Shown here piece by piece: positions 43,047-52,205 of a stretch of DNA of 64,000 bases. The first letter of the stretch is position 1. The number at the start of each line of letters is the position of its first letter. The DNA lies in contig NZ_JAFCAR010000002.1 in the NCBI RefSeq assembly GCF_016820245.1, forward strand, positions 1-64,000, given 5' to 3'. The notes beneath the pieces were generated by a model. The model was not told where the DNA came from and ran no database searches. It worked only from the letters and a program-made list of their open reading frames with translations. Both the position numbers and the translations under genes were made by a program. This stretch comes from Jannaschia sp. Os4. GTDB taxonomy: Bacteria > Pseudomonadota > Alphaproteobacteria > Rhodobacterales > Rhodobacteraceae.

Positions 43047-44539
43047 CAGATCATGGCCTCCGCGGCCTTGGTCTTCGCCCGCTTCTCCATCTTCTTCGCG
43101 TTCGCGGCGCGGAACTCGGGGCGCAGGTTGGGATCGCCCTCCCACACGCCCGCCGTGTCGCCGTGGCCCACCCCCTCGAAGAACGCCTTCATCGAGGCCA
43201 TCCGCTCGCGGTTTGCCATCGCGGCGTTCACCACCGGCGCCAGCGACCCCGCCCCCGCCGGACCCATCAGGGGCCGAGCCGAGATCAGGTTCGTGAAGTA
43301 GAGGGACGGGATGCCCATCTCCTTGGCGCGCTGCACCACCGGCGTCGTGCCGATGGCGAGGTCGGGACGCTCGCCCTCCACCACCGCCAGGTCGTCTTCC
43401 AAGGACGCCCGGAACTTCACCTCGCAGCCATGCGCGGCGAGCCAGTCGACGTCCGGCGCCGACCATTCGGTCTTCGGGCAGGCCGTGCCGACATAGGGCA
43501 CCCGCGCCCCGCTCTCGATCAGCAGGCGCGCGACCAGCAGCTCCGACCCCTCGTAGCCCGACACGGTGACCGTGCCCTCGATCGGCGCGGCCTCCAGCCC
43601 GGCACGGATCGCGGCGGTGATGCCCTGCGCCTCGGCGACCTTGGCGGCGGACTCGCCGAACGCGTCCCCCACGGCGGCCAGCCACGCATGCGTCCCGTCG
43701 ACCCCCACGGGGGCGGAGGGGATCACGCTGCGGCCTGCGGCCCTGAACTCGCGGATCGCGCCCGTGTAGAACGGGTGGATCGCGGCGACGGCGTCGCAGT
43801 CCAAGGCAGAATAGAGCTCACGCCACTCGCGGCAGGGAACGACCGGACCTGCCGCCAGACCGAGCGGCGTGAGCATCCCACCGACCCCGATGGGATCGGC
43901 GGGAAACATCTCGCCCAGCAACGCGATGCTGGGACGAGCGTCCACGGCGTCGGGGCGGGCGACCGGACCGGCCTCCACCTCCTTGCGCGCGTGGGACAAC
44001 ATGGCGGCGGCGAGGACGTCCTTCGCCTCCGCGTGGGTGGGGATGCCGAAGCCCGGCACGTCGATGCCGACGATCCGCACCCCGTTGATCTGGTCCGGCA
44101 GCAGCCGCAGCGGGACGCCGCTCGCGGTGGGGACGCAGAGGTTGGTGACGATGATGGCGTCGTACTTGTCGGGGTCCGCCATCTCGTGAACCGAGTCGCG
44201 GATGTCCTCGAACAGCTTGCCCGTCACGAGCGTCTCGCTGCTGAACGGCACGTAGCCGACCGAGCGGCGCGCGCCGTAGAAGTGCGACACGAAGGTCAGC
44301 CCGTAGACGCAGCAGGCCGAGCCCGAGAGGATCGTGCCCACGCGCCGCATCCGCAGCCCGGTGCGCAGCGACCCGAAGGCCGGGCACATGCTCTGCGGCT
44401 TGTCGTGCGGCCCGACGGGGTAGTCCGCCTTGTAGCGGTCGAGGATGCCCCCGGCCCCCGCCTCGCGCGCGGCCTGCTCCATCGTCTCGGACGACGAGCA
44501 TCCCCCGACCGGGGGCGTATGCGCGAGGTCGTCAGGCAT
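43046..44539 (-). CDS. bchY: Chlorophyllide a reductase, Y subunit
   Basis: NifD-like subunit of chlorophyllide a reductase. The 497-residue protein has Cys ligands in [15 protein letters not shown] (near residue 52), [19 protein letters not shown] (near 72-90) and [11 protein letters not shown] (near 130-140). The start lies 8 bp inside the bchX 3' end and the stop overlaps the bchZ start. It falls in the standard bchCXYZ order. Confidence 0.96.
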   Translation of the reverse strand: MPDDLAHTPPVGGCSSSETMEQAAREAGAGGILDRYKADYPVGPHDKPQSMCPAFGSLRTGLRMRRVGTILSGSACCVYGLTFVSHFYGARRSVGYVPFSSETLVTGKLFEDIRDSVHEMADPDKYDAIIVTNLCVPTASGVPLRLLPDQINGVRIVGIDVPGFGIPTHAEAKDVLAAAMLSHARKEVEAGPVARPDAVDARPSIALLGEMFPADPIGVGGMLTPLGLAAGPVVPCREWRELYSALDCDAVAAIHPFYTGAIREFRAAGRSVIPSAPVGVDGTHAWLAAVGDAFGESAAKVAEAQGITAAIRAGLEAAPIEGTVTVSGYEGSELLVARLLIESGARVPYVGTACPKTEWSAPDVDWLAAHGCEVKFRASLEDDLAVVEGERPDLAIGTTPVVQRAKEMGIPSLYFTNLISARPLMGPAGAGSLAPVVNAAMANRERMASMKAFFEGVGHGDTAGVWEGDPNLRPEFRAANAKKMEKRAKTKAAEAMI

Positions 44540-45530
44540 CGTCGTACACGACCTCCAGCGAGGGCTTCGGCTCGTAGTGCACGCCGCGCATGTCCGCGTC
44601 GGTCGCGGGCTCCAGCGTCACGCCCGCGCCCGTCTCGGACCCGTCGAACAGCGCCAGCAGGCCGTCCTGGTCCACCGGGGTCGGGCGCACCGGCGGCGCG
44701 GCCGCGACCTCCTCGCCCAGAGCGGCGAACAGGTCGCCCCACTGCGAGGCGGCGGTGCCGACGATCTGGTAGTTGGCCGACTTCTTGCGCAGGTCGTCGT
44801 CCTGCGGGATCGAGGCCAGCACCGGGATGCCCGCCACCTCTGCGAAGGCCTGCGCCTCGCCGGAGTTGTCGTCCTTGTTCACCACGAGGCCCGCGACGCC
44901 GACGTTGCCGCCCAGCTTGCGGAAGTACTCCACCGCCGAGCAGACGTTGTTGGCCACGTAGAGCGACTGGAGGTCGTTGGAGGCGACGAGGATGACCTTC
45001 TGCGCCATGTCCCGCGCGATCGGCAGGCCGAAGCCGCCGCAGACCACGTCGCCGAGGAAGTCCAGCAGGACGTAGTCGAAGTCCCAGTCGTGGAAGCCCA
45101 GCTTCTCCAGCAGCTCGAAGCCGTGGATGATGCCGCGCCCGCCGCAGCCGCGCCCGACCTCCGGCCCGCCGAGCTCCATCGCGAAGACGCCGCCGCGCTT
45201 GAAGCAGACGTCGCCGATGGCGACCTCCTCGCCCGCGAGCTTCTTGCGGGTCGAGGTCTCGATGATCGTGGGGCAGGCCTTGCCGCCGAAGAGCAGCGAG
45301 GTCGTGTCCGACTTCGGGTCGCAGCCGATCAGCAGCACGCGCTTGCCCTGCTCGGCCATCATGTGGCTGAGGTTGGCCAGCGTGAACGACTTGCCGATGC
45401 CGCCCTTGCCGTAGATCGCGATGATCTGCGTCTTCTTCGTGGCCTCCGACGGAAGCACGTCGGCGAGATCCTGGTCGGCCTCGTCGCGCAGCCGGTCGGA
45501 ATAGTCCTTCAGATCGGGGATGTCCTTCAT
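44532..45530 (-). CDS. bchX: Chlorophyllide a reductase, X subunit
   Basis: NifH/BchL-like ATPase passing electrons to BchYZ. The 332-residue protein has the P-loop GKGGIGKS (near residues 41-48), the [4Fe-4S] cysteines in [14 protein letters not shown] and [12 protein letters not shown], and a C-terminal extension beyond BchL rich in Ala, Pro and acidic residues. It overlaps bchC by ATGA and bchY by 8 bp. Confidence 0.97.
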   Translation of the reverse strand: MKDIPDLKDYSDRLRDEADQDLADVLPSEATKKTQIIAIYGKGGIGKSFTLANLSHMMAEQGKRVLLIGCDPKSDTTSLLFGGKACPTIIETSTRKKLAGEEVAIGDVCFKRGGVFAMELGGPEVGRGCGGRGIIHGFELLEKLGFHDWDFDYVLLDFLGDVVCGGFGLPIARDMAQKVILVASNDLQSLYVANNVCSAVEYFRKLGGNVGVAGLVVNKDDNSGEAQAFAEVAGIPVLASIPQDDDLRKKSANYQIVGTAASQWGDLFAALGEEVAAAPPVRPTPVDQDGLLALFDGSETGAGVTLEPATDADMRGVHYEPKPSLEVVYDDA

Positions 45531-46450
45531 TGGATCGTCTCCCAGTCCAAGATCATCTTCAGGCAGGCCGGGTCGGTGAACGCCGCCTCGTAGGCCGCGC
45601 CCCCGTCCGACGCGGGCCGGGTGTGGGTGATCAGGCCGTCGAGCGAGACGATCCCCGCCTCGACCAGGTCGCGGACCGCGACGAGGTCGTCGCGCGTCCA
45701 CTCCGCGCTGATCCGCAGCCGGGCCTCGCGCATGAAGGCGGGCGGATAGGGGAAGCGCACCTCGCCGGGATAGAACCCGGCCAGCACCACCTCGCCGCCC
45801 TTGCGCAGGCGCTCGATGAGATCGGGCAGCACCGCGGTGTTCCCGGAGGCGTCGTAGATCGCGTGGTAGTCGCGCCGCTCGTCCGTCTCGGGATCGATCA
45901 CGTCGTAGCCGGCGGTGCCGGCCCGCCGCGCGGGGTCGGTCTCCCACACCACGGGCGCGCCGCCTGCGGCGACCGTGAGCCGGGCGAGGAGACGCCCGAA
46001 GATGCCGTGCCCCACGATCAGGTCCGGCAGGGCGACGTCCAGCCCCGCGATGGTGTGCCGGGCGGTCGCGGCTAGCGCCAGCAGAGCGCCTTGCGCCCCG
46101 TGCGCGGCATCCACCGTCACGACGCGATCGGCGCCGGTCACCACCGTCGCGGCGGCGGCCCCGAACAGGCCGCGCGCGTCCTCGTAGCAATCGGCGCCGG
46201 GCACGAAGACCGTCGAGCCCTTCCCAGCACCCTCGACCACCTCGCCCACGGCCTCGTAGCCGGGGACCAGAGGATACCCCATGCCGGGGAACGGCGGCAT
46301 CTCGCCGGACCAGAGCAGGCGCTCGGTCCCCGTCGAGATGCCGGAATGGCGGATGCGGACGACCACGTCGGACGGGCCGGGATCGCGCAGACGCAGTCGC
46401 GCCGCGTCGACCGCGCCGGGTCCGCTCATGGTGATCGCCGTGGTGTCCAA
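45527..46450 (-). CDS. bchC: 3-Hydroxyethyl bacteriochlorophyllide a dehydrogenase
   Basis: Oxidises the C3 hydroxyethyl group to acetyl. The 307-residue protein belongs to the medium-chain dehydrogenase family: [14 protein letters not shown] near residues 37-50, then [11 protein letters not shown] and a Rossmann segment [21 protein letters not shown] near 144-164. Its upstream gap holds two TGT-N12-AC(A/G) palindromes, suggesting an own PpsR-controlled promoter in addition to read-through from crtEF. It is coupled to bchX by ATGA. Confidence 0.95.
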   Translation of the reverse strand: MDTTAITMSGPGAVDAARLRLRDPGPSDVVVRIRHSGISTGTERLLWSGEMPPFPGMGYPLVPGYEAVGEVVEGAGKGSTVFVPGADCYEDARGLFGAAAATVVTGADRVVTVDAAHGAQGALLALAATARHTIAGLDVALPDLIVGHGIFGRLLARLTVAAGGAPVVWETDPARRAGTAGYDVIDPETDERRDYHAIYDASGNTAVLPDLIERLRKGGEVVLAGFYPGEVRFPYPPAFMREARLRISAEWTRDDLVAVRDLVEAGIVSLDGLITHTRPASDGGAAYEAAFTDPACLKMILDWETIQ

Positions 46451-46498
46451 GCGGACCTCCTCCCAAGATCACGGGGCCAAACGAGCCCTGCGACCAGG

Positions 46499-46516
46499 TG
46501 TCACCCTATCGTGACG
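46499..46516. promoter_or_regulatory. Near-consensus PpsR site upstream of bchC
   Basis: TGT at 46499-46501, twelve bases, then ACG at 46514-46516, one mismatch from TGT-N12-ACA. It lies 48 bp upstream of bchC, 8 bp from the perfect site at 46525-46542. On the minus strand a TTGACA hexamer (46530-46525) and TAGGGT (46508-46503), 16 bp apart, could be the bchC promoter, in which case both sites cover it. Confidence 0.6.
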
Positions 46517-46524
46517 CATCTGAC

Positions 46525-46542
46525 TGTCAACTATATTGGACA
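46525..46542. promoter_or_regulatory. PpsR/CrtJ operator upstream of bchC
   Basis: TGT at 46525-46527, twelve bases, then ACA at 46540-46542. It is a perfect TGT-N12-ACA palindrome 74 bp upstream of the bchC ATG and 7 bp past the crtF stop. Paired with the near-consensus site at 46499-46516, it fits aerobic repression of bchCXYZ. Confidence 0.85.
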
Positions 46543-46549
46543 CTCACCG

Positions 46550-47662
46550 TCAGGTTGACGGGCGCCGGGCCTCGACGACACGGGTGACGAACGGCCGCGT
46601 CGTCCCCCGGTCCCGGATGCCGTCGAACCCGGCCTCGGCCAAGAGTCCCATGATCGTCCGAGGGTTGCGGGTCCGCCCCGTCCGCATGGCGAGCGTGTAG
46701 AGCGCGAAGTAGGCGTCCGTCGCCCGTGCCCCGCCCATCGGCTCGGACACGACCACCCGCCCGCCCGGTGGCAAGGCTTCGTAGGCCGCGCGCAGCAGCG
46801 CGGCCACGGTGGAATCACCGTGGTCGTAGAGCACGCGGACCAAGGTCACGACGTCCGCCCCCACCGGCAGAGGCGCGTCGCGGAACGATCCGGGCGTGAT
46901 CGAGACCCTGTCCTCCAAGCCGCCCGCCGCGAACCGGGCGGCCGCGCCCGGCACCACGGCGGGGAGGTCGAACAGGTGGAGGCGCGGGCCTGCATGGGCC
47001 GCCCCCACGGCGGCTAGGAACGCGCCCGTCCCGCCGCCGACGTCCAGCACCTCCTCGGCGTCCGACAGATCGACGCGCGCGAGCGTCTCCTCCGCCACGA
47101 TCACTTGGCTGTCCGCCATCAGGTCGCTGTAGCGCCGCGCCGTCTCGGGATCCTCGGCCCGCGCAGCCCCGAACACGTAGGGCCAGAAGCGCGACAGTTC
47201 CGTCTCCCCGTCGCCGCGCAGCAGCGCGACCGGATCGGCGAGGTCGGCATAGAGCGCGCGGTGGTGCAGCACCATCGCCTCCAGCCCCGGCACGCCGAGC
47301 AGCGCCGCCCCCCGGCGCGCGATCCGCCAGCCGCCCCGCATCTCGCGCACCAGCTTCAAGGCGGCCGCCCCGCGCAGCAGCACCTCGGCCCGATCGCGCG
47401 GCAGCCCCGCCGCGACCGCGAGCGACCCGGTGTCCGCCTCCCCCTCCATCAGCCGGTGCAGCAGCCGCGTCTCGATCATCGCGTGGAGGATCTGGCTGTG
47501 GACGAAGCCCGCCACCACGTCCATCAGCGCCTCGCCGTCGGCGCGGGCGAACCGGCGCACGATGGGCGTCGCTGCCGCCCAGCGCTGGAAGGACCGCGAT
47601 GCGACCAGCCGCGCGACCCAGCCCGTGCGCCGCAGCGCGGGCATCGGGTCGGCCAAGGTCAC
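46550..47662 (-). CDS. crtF: Hydroxyneurosporene/demethylspheroidene O-methyltransferase
   Basis: Adds the 1-methoxy group in spheroidene synthesis using SAM. The 370-residue protein has an N-terminal dimerisation/winged-helix region and a C-terminal methyltransferase domain with VLDVGGGTGAFLAAVGAAH near residues 207-225. I chose GTG 47662, which overlaps the crtE stop as GTGA; an ATG 18 bp further in is an alternative. It sits between crtE and bchC in the common order. Confidence 0.93.
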   Translation of the reverse strand: MTLADPMPALRRTGWVARLVASRSFQRWAAATPIVRRFARADGEALMDVVAGFVHSQILHAMIETRLLHRLMEGEADTGSLAVAAGLPRDRAEVLLRGAAALKLVREMRGGWRIARRGAALLGVPGLEAMVLHHRALYADLADPVALLRGDGETELSRFWPYVFGAARAEDPETARRYSDLMADSQVIVAEETLARVDLSDAEEVLDVGGGTGAFLAAVGAAHAGPRLHLFDLPAVVPGAAARFAAGGLEDRVSITPGSFRDAPLPVGADVVTLVRVLYDHGDSTVAALLRAAYEALPPGGRVVVSEPMGGARATDAYFALYTLAMRTGRTRNPRTIMGLLAEAGFDGIRDRGTTRPFVTRVVEARRPST

Positions 47663-48507
47663 TCCGCCGCCGTGACGGTCGAATGCGCGGGCGTCAGCTT
47701 CTCGGCGGTGGCGCGGACCATCGCGGCCAACATCGCCTCGCCCGGGCAGGCGGGGATGGACGCGATGGCCCCCGACAGGATGTCCTCCAGCCGCCGGATC
47801 GCGCCCGGCACGCCCAGCTCGGTGACGGCGGACGGGCGGCCCAGCGCGGCGTCCTGCCCCTGCGGCTTGCCGGTCTCCGCCTCGGGCGACAGGGCATCCA
47901 GCAGGTCGTCCGCGACTTGGAACGCCTCGCCGATCCGCGCGCCGAGCTCGGTCCAAGGCTCCGGGTCCTGCCGCGCGGCGATGGCGCCCATGCGCGTGGC
48001 CGCGACGAACAGCGCGCCGGTCTTGGCGCGGTGATAGGTCGAGAGGTCGATCTGGTCCTCGCTCTCCCACGCCTGCCCCGCACAGATGCCATGCGGGCTG
48101 CCGGTGCGGGTGGCCATCTCCACGATCAGGGCGGGCGATGTGTGGGCCAGTTCCGCGAAGCCCTGCACGATCAGCGTGTCCCCAGCAAGCACGGCCAGCG
48201 CTTCCGAGAAGGCGCGGTGGACCGAGGGCTTGCCCCGCCGCATGTCCGCGTCGTCGAAGGCGGGGAGGTCGTCGTGGACGAGCGAGGCGCAGTGGATCAG
48301 CTCCACCGCCGCCGCCGCCGCGTCCGCGGCCACGGGGTCGGGATCGCCGCAAGCCGTCGCCACCGAAAGGCAGATCGTCGGACGGATGCGCGCGCCGCCC
48401 GGCAGCACCGCGTGGCGCAGCGCGGCGTCGAGCCGCGGGGGCGCACCGGACCCGGCACGGACCAAGGCGCGTTCGACGGCGGTGTCGATGCGGGGACGCA
48501 GGGACAT
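47659..48507 (-). CDS. crtE: Geranylgeranyl diphosphate synthase
   Basis: Chain-elongating prenyltransferase that supplies C20 for carotenoids and the bacteriochlorophyll tail. The 282 residues contain the first Asp-rich motif in HDDLPAFDDADMRRG (near residues 76-90) and the second in [16 protein letters not shown] (near 190-205). It opens the crtEF-bchCXYZ-puf superoperon. Its start is only 15 bp from the first of two tandem PpsR palindromes shared with divergent crtD. Confidence 0.94.
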   Translation of the reverse strand: MSLRPRIDTAVERALVRAGSGAPPRLDAALRHAVLPGGARIRPTICLSVATACGDPDPVAADAAAAAVELIHCASLVHDDLPAFDDADMRRGKPSVHRAFSEALAVLAGDTLIVQGFAELAHTSPALIVEMATRTGSPHGICAGQAWESEDQIDLSTYHRAKTGALFVAATRMGAIAARQDPEPWTELGARIGEAFQVADDLLDALSPEAETGKPQGQDAALGRPSAVTELGVPGAIRRLEDILSGAIASIPACPGEAMLAAMVRATAEKLTPAHSTVTAAE

Positions 48508-48522
48508 GGCAGTGCTCCGAAC

Positions 48523-48540
48523 TGTCCCGCCCCTTTGACA
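48523..48540. promoter_or_regulatory. PpsR/CrtJ operator, crtE-proximal
   Basis: TGT at 48523-48525, twelve bases, then ACA at 48538-48540: perfect TGT-N12-ACA. It is in the 97-bp crtE-crtD divergent spacer, 15 bp before the crtE ATG. It includes a TTGACA hexamer (48535-48540) that could be a plus-strand -35 element for crtD. Confidence 0.85.
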
Positions 48541-48545
48541 GGCGG

Positions 48546-48563
48546 TGTAACAAAAACTGGACA
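48546..48563. promoter_or_regulatory. PpsR/CrtJ operator, crtD-proximal
   Basis: TGT at 48546-48548, twelve bases including an A5 run, then ACA at 48561-48563: perfect TGT-N12-ACA. It lies 5 bp from the preceding palindrome and 41 bp before the crtD ATG. Closely spaced tandem sites favour cooperative binding of two PpsR tetramers. Confidence 0.85.
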
Positions 48564-48604
48564 ACCGGGGGGTTTCTGTCAACTCTCCCGAGGTGGAGGT
48601 CTGA

Positions 48605-50155
48605 ATGCCCGACAAGGTTGTGGTCATCGGCGCCGGCGTCGGCGGGCTCGCCGCCGCGATGCGGCTCGCCCATCGGGGCGCGGACGTCACCGTGCTGGAG
48701 CGGCACGCCGCGCCGGGCGGCAAGATGCGCGTCGTCGACAGCCTCGCCGGCCCCGTGGACGCAGGCCCGACCGTCCTGACCATGCGCCCCGTGTTCGAGG
48801 AACTGTTCGCCGACTGCGGCACCGCCCTCGACGCGCATGTCTCCCTGCACCAACTCGACGTCCTCGCCACGCACCACTGGCAGGACGGCTCGACCCTCGA
48901 CCTCTACAGCGACTACGACCGCTCCCGCGACGCGATCGCGGCCTTCGCCGGCCCCCGCGCCGCGAAGCAGTTCGCCAAGTTCCACCGCGACGCCGAGCGC
49001 CTGTTCACCGCCTTCGAGAAACCGATGATGCAGTCCGCCGCCCCCACGGCGCGGCAGATGGCGGGCGTGGTGGCCAAGCAGCCTTGGCTCGTCCCCGCGC
49101 TCGCACCCGGGCGCACCGTGGCGCAGGATCTGAAGTCCCGCTTCAACGACAGGCGGCTGCGCCAGCTCTTCGGCCGCTACTCGACCTATGTGGGCGGCTT
49201 CCCCAACGCCTCCCCCGCCCTGCTGTCCCTGATCTGGCATGCCGAGAGCCGCGGCGTCTGGGCCGTGGAGGGGGGCATGCACGCGCTCGCCCGCGCGATG
49301 GAGGGCGTCGCCGAGGCGGCGGGCGCCACGTTCCAGTACGGCGTCGAGGCGCGGCGCATCATCGTCGAAGGGGGGCGCGTCGCCGGCGTTCAGATCGGCG
49401 AGGCGCGCATCGACGCCGACGCCGTCGTGTTCAACGGCGACCCCCGCGCCTTGGCCGAGGGGATGCTGGGCGAGGCCGTGCGCGACACCGTCCCCGCCCG
49501 CGCCGTCGACAAGCGCAGCCTGTCGGCCTTCGTCTGGTCCTTCGCGGGCCGCGTGGCCGAGGGCGACCGGCTGGGCCATCACAACGTCTACTTCGGGCGG
49601 GACGCGGACGCGGAGTTCGACGACATCGCCGAGGGCCGGATGCCGCGCGACCCCACCCTCTACGTCTGCGCGCAGGACCGCGGCCACGGCGCCACCGCGG
49701 GCGAGGAGCGCTTCGAGATCATCATGAACGCCCCGCCGCGACCGGGGCTGGAGCCGGACCGGGAGGAGATGGAGAGATGCCGAGAGACGACGTTCGACAC
49801 GTTGGAGCGGATGGGCCTGCGCTGGACGGAGCGGCCACCGTTGGACGCGCTGACCACCCCCGAGACGTTCCACCGGATGTTCCCGGGCTCGGACGGATCC
49901 CTATACGGGCTGAGCCCGCATGGCATGATGGCGGCGTTCCGCAGGCCGCGCGCGCAGACGGACCTGCCCGGCCTGACGCTGGCGGGGGGCGGGGCGCATC
50001 CCGGCGCGGGCATCCCGATGGCGGTCACCTCCGGACGGCTCGCGGCCGAGGCGACCGTTCGGGCCCTCGCTTCGACGTCGCGGTCCCGCCCGACGGCTAC
50101 GGGTGGTGGTACGTCGACGGGGTCTCGGCGGACGGTCAACGCGCCGTCTCGGTGA
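48605..50155 (+). CDS. crtD: 1-Hydroxycarotenoid 3,4-desaturase (methoxyneurosporene dehydrogenase)
   Basis: Introduces the 3,4 double bond in the spheroidene pathway. The 516-residue flavoprotein of the CrtI family has the dinucleotide motif VVVIGAGVGGLAAAMRLA near residues 4-21, GGKMRVVD near 38-45 and the C-terminal GAHPGAGIPMAVTSGRLAAE near 463-482. The last ~30 residues (Ser/Thr/Arg-rich) are encoded where the crtC frame is also open and reads like a CrtC N-terminus. The stop overlaps the crtC GTG as GTGA. Confidence 0.94.
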   Translation: MPDKVVVIGAGVGGLAAAMRLAHRGADVTVLERHAAPGGKMRVVDSLAGPVDAGPTVLTMRPVFEELFADCGTALDAHVSLHQLDVLATHHWQDGSTLDLYSDYDRSRDAIAAFAGPRAAKQFAKFHRDAERLFTAFEKPMMQSAAPTARQMAGVVAKQPWLVPALAPGRTVAQDLKSRFNDRRLRQLFGRYSTYVGGFPNASPALLSLIWHAESRGVWAVEGGMHALARAMEGVAEAAGATFQYGVEARRIIVEGGRVAGVQIGEARIDADAVVFNGDPRALAEGMLGEAVRDTVPARAVDKRSLSAFVWSFAGRVAEGDRLGHHNVYFGRDADAEFDDIAEGRMPRDPTLYVCAQDRGHGATAGEERFEIIMNAPPRPGLEPDREEMERCRETTFDTLERMGLRWTERPPLDALTTPETFHRMFPGSDGSLYGLSPHGMMAAFRRPRAQTDLPGLTLAGGGAHPGAGIPMAVTSGRLAAEATVRALASTSRSRPTATGGGTSTGSRRTVNAPSR

Positions 50156-51003
50156 TCACCTTCATCGGCTCGGTCTTCAGCCCATGGTACGGCTGGACCG
50201 GCCGCAAGGACCCCGACGACCACGTCTGCGTCAACATCCTGATGTCCGGCCCCGGCGGGCGCTGGTCCATGATGGACCGCGGCCGCGCCGCGCTGCGGCA
50301 GGAGGAGACGACCATCCGCGTCGGCCCCTCGGGCCTGCGCTGGGAGGACGGGGTGCTGCACATCGACCTCGACGAGGCGGCCACACCGCACGGCACCCGC
50401 CTGCGCGGGACGATCCAAGTGCGCCCGCGCGGCATCACCGACGTGGAGGTGCCGCTCAAGGCCGACGGTTCCCACGTCTGGCGTCCCATCGCCCCCGCCT
50501 CGGACATCGTGGTCGACATCGACCGCCCCGGCTGGTCGTGGGAGGGGCACGGCTACCTCGACTCGAACTTCGGCACCTCGGCCATCGAGCGCGACTTCCG
50601 CTACTGGCATTGGGGCCGCTTCCCCGTGCCGGGGGGCCGCGTGATCTTCTACGAATGCGAGCTGGAGGACCTGTCCGAGACGCGCGTGGCGCTGTTCTTC
50701 GGGGACGACGGCTCGGTGCGCCCGCTGGAGGACCACGAGATCCCGCCCATCGCCAAGATGAAGCGCTCCGGCTGGGCTCTGCGGCGCGAGACGCGGGGCG
50801 ACGCGGGCACCACGCCCGAGATCGTCCGCTCCATGATCTCCGCGCCCTTCTACCAGCGGGCCGTGGTGCGGACGACGATCAACGGCCACCGCTCCGAGGG
50901 CGTGTGGGAGGCGATCGACGGACGGCGCTTCGCGGCATGGTGGATGAAGCCCCTGCTCGCCCTGAAGGTGCCGCGCAAGCCGGGGTGGCGGTTCGCGGAC
51001 TGA
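50152..51003 (+). CDS. crtC: Acyclic carotenoid 1,2-hydratase (hydroxyneurosporene synthase)
   Basis: Adds water across the 1,2 double bond of neurosporene or lycopene-type carotenoids. From the GTG at 50152 the product has 283 residues, close to the ~281 I recall for Rhodobacter CrtC, starting VITFIGSVFSPWYGWTGR. Further family blocks are GPGGRWSMMDRGRAAL, GRGYLD-like HGYLDSNFGTSAIERDF and WHWGRFPVPGGR. The frame remains open upstream, adding conserved-looking VPPDGYGWWYVDG but no ATG, GTG or TTG. It is coupled to crtD by GTGA and is the right-hand end of the photosynthesis cluster. Confidence 0.9.
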   Translation: MITFIGSVFSPWYGWTGRKDPDDHVCVNILMSGPGGRWSMMDRGRAALRQEETTIRVGPSGLRWEDGVLHIDLDEAATPHGTRLRGTIQVRPRGITDVEVPLKADGSHVWRPIAPASDIVVDIDRPGWSWEGHGYLDSNFGTSAIERDFRYWHWGRFPVPGGRVIFYECELEDLSETRVALFFGDDGSVRPLEDHEIPPIAKMKRSGWALRRETRGDAGTTPEIVRSMISAPFYQRAVVRTTINGHRSEGVWEAIDGRRFAAWWMKPLLALKVPRKPGWRFAD

Positions 51004-51031
51004 CCGGCACGTCATGCCCGCCATGCGTATG

Positions 51032-51063
51032 CTGCGCTTGCACAATATTTTTCTGCGGTGCAG
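51032..51063. promoter_or_regulatory. Putative PhaR-type operators upstream of the PHB depolymerase-like gene
   Basis: CTGC-GGT-GCAG is a perfect symmetric site at 51053-51063, and CTGC-GCTT-GCAC at 51032-51043 differs in one base, with an A/T-rich patch between them. CTGC-N3/4-GCAG (TGC-rich) is the pattern known for PhaR of Paracoccus polyhydroxyalkanoate genes. The sites end 49 bp before the gene at 51113. Confidence 0.6.
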
Positions 51064-51112
51064 CGTAACCCTGACATAAGGCCGACACGGCCATTGGCAG
51101 GGAGCCGAGGCA

Positions 51113-52129
51113 ATGAAACATGACATGAAGGACGTGCTCGAACTCGTCCGCAGCGGGCGATTGCAGGAGGCGACCGACGCGATCCGGCGCGGGCTCGGCT
51201 CCGGGCGCGCGGACGGCGCGGCTCCGCCGATGCGCGACGTGACGCCCAAGCCCAAGGCGCTGACGGCTCCGCCCGGTGCGGCCACGGCGGAGGCGCGCCC
51301 GCGCGCGGCACCTCATGTGCGGGCCAAGCCCATAGGCAAGGCGCGCTGGGAGCGACGGGCCGGCGCGCTGCCCTACCGCCTCTACCGTCCGGCGGAGCCC
51401 CGCGCGGGGGCGCCGCTCGTGGTCATGCTGCACGGCTGCACGCAGACGCCCGAGGACTTTGCGGAAGGCACACGCATGAACCTCGCGGCCGAGCGGATCG
51501 GGGCGCACGTGATCTGGCCCGAGCAGACCCGCGCGGCCAACCCCAACGGCTGCTGGACGTGGTTCGAGGCCGCGCACCAAGGCGGCGGCGAGGCGGGGGC
51601 CATCGCCTCCATCGCCGCGGCGGTCGGGGCGGAGGTCGCGCCGGGGCGGTCGGGGATCCACGTCGCCGGCCTGTCCGCCGGCGGCGCGATGGCCGCGATC
51701 CTCGGCGCGCGCCACGGCGACGTCTTCGCCTCCGTGGGGGTGCATTCGGGCCTCGCGGCGGGCGCGGCGCGGGACGTGGGATCGGCCTTCGCGGCGATGC
51801 GGTCCGGCGCGCCGGGACGCATGCCCCTGTCGGTGCCGGCCATCGTGTTCCACGGCACGGCGGACCGGACGGTGGCCCCCGCGAACGGGGGCTTGGTCGC
51901 CGGCCTGACCGGCGCGGCCCCCGGCCGCACGGTCGAGGCGGGGCGCCGCACGGCCACGGTCCGGCGCGGCGCGGGCGCGGGGGGGCATGCGGTCGAGCTC
52001 TGGGAGGTGGCGGGCCTCGGCCACGCGTGGTCCGGCGGCAGCGCCGCGGGCAGCCATGCCGATCCGGAGGGGCCGGACGCCACGTCGGAGATGCTGCGCT
52101 TCTTCCGCGAGGTCGACGGCGCCGCGTGA
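51113..52129 (+). CDS. PHB depolymerase-family alpha/beta-hydrolase
   Basis: A 338-residue esterase of the PHB depolymerase/LpqC/feruloyl esterase family. A flexible N-terminal part (to ~75, Ala/Pro-rich) leads into the hydrolase domain: [20 protein letters not shown] near residues 101-120, the lipase box GLSAGG with Ser188 and a late His in GLGHAWSGG. There is no signal peptide, so it is cytosolic and may act on intracellular polyhydroxybutyrate or oligomers. Two PhaR-like sites upstream support a link to PHB metabolism. The alternative is a generic polyester/aryl esterase. Confidence 0.85.
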   Translation: MKHDMKDVLELVRSGRLQEATDAIRRGLGSGRADGAAPPMRDVTPKPKALTAPPGAATAEARPRAAPHVRAKPIGKARWERRAGALPYRLYRPAEPRAGAPLVVMLHGCTQTPEDFAEGTRMNLAAERIGAHVIWPEQTRAANPNGCWTWFEAAHQGGGEAGAIASIAAAVGAEVAPGRSGIHVAGLSAGGAMAAILGARHGDVFASVGVHSGLAAGAARDVGSAFAAMRSGAPGRMPLSVPAIVFHGTADRTVAPANGGLVAGLTGAAPGRTVEAGRRTATVRRGAGAGGHAVELWEVAGLGHAWSGGSAAGSHADPEGPDATSEMLRFFREVDGAA

Positions 52130-52205
52130 GCGCGCGGGCGCGCGGGCTTCCTTCCCGGGACGCCCGCGCCCATATGGGGCGCGACCCCAGGACGGAGCGC
52201 GCCGC

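Noticed and set aside
46550-49873. A minus-strand open frame of over 1100 codons spanning crtF, crtE and crtD antisense
   Set aside because: Only its last part matches a family (CrtF). The rest is stop-free because of the very high GC content and runs through crtE in another frame and antisense to crtD.
50041-50151. Extending crtC upstream to include VPPDGYGWWYVDG
   Set aside because: No ATG, GTG or TTG is available in frame. The GTG at 50152 overlaps the crtD stop as GTGA and gives the length expected for Rhodobacter-type CrtC.
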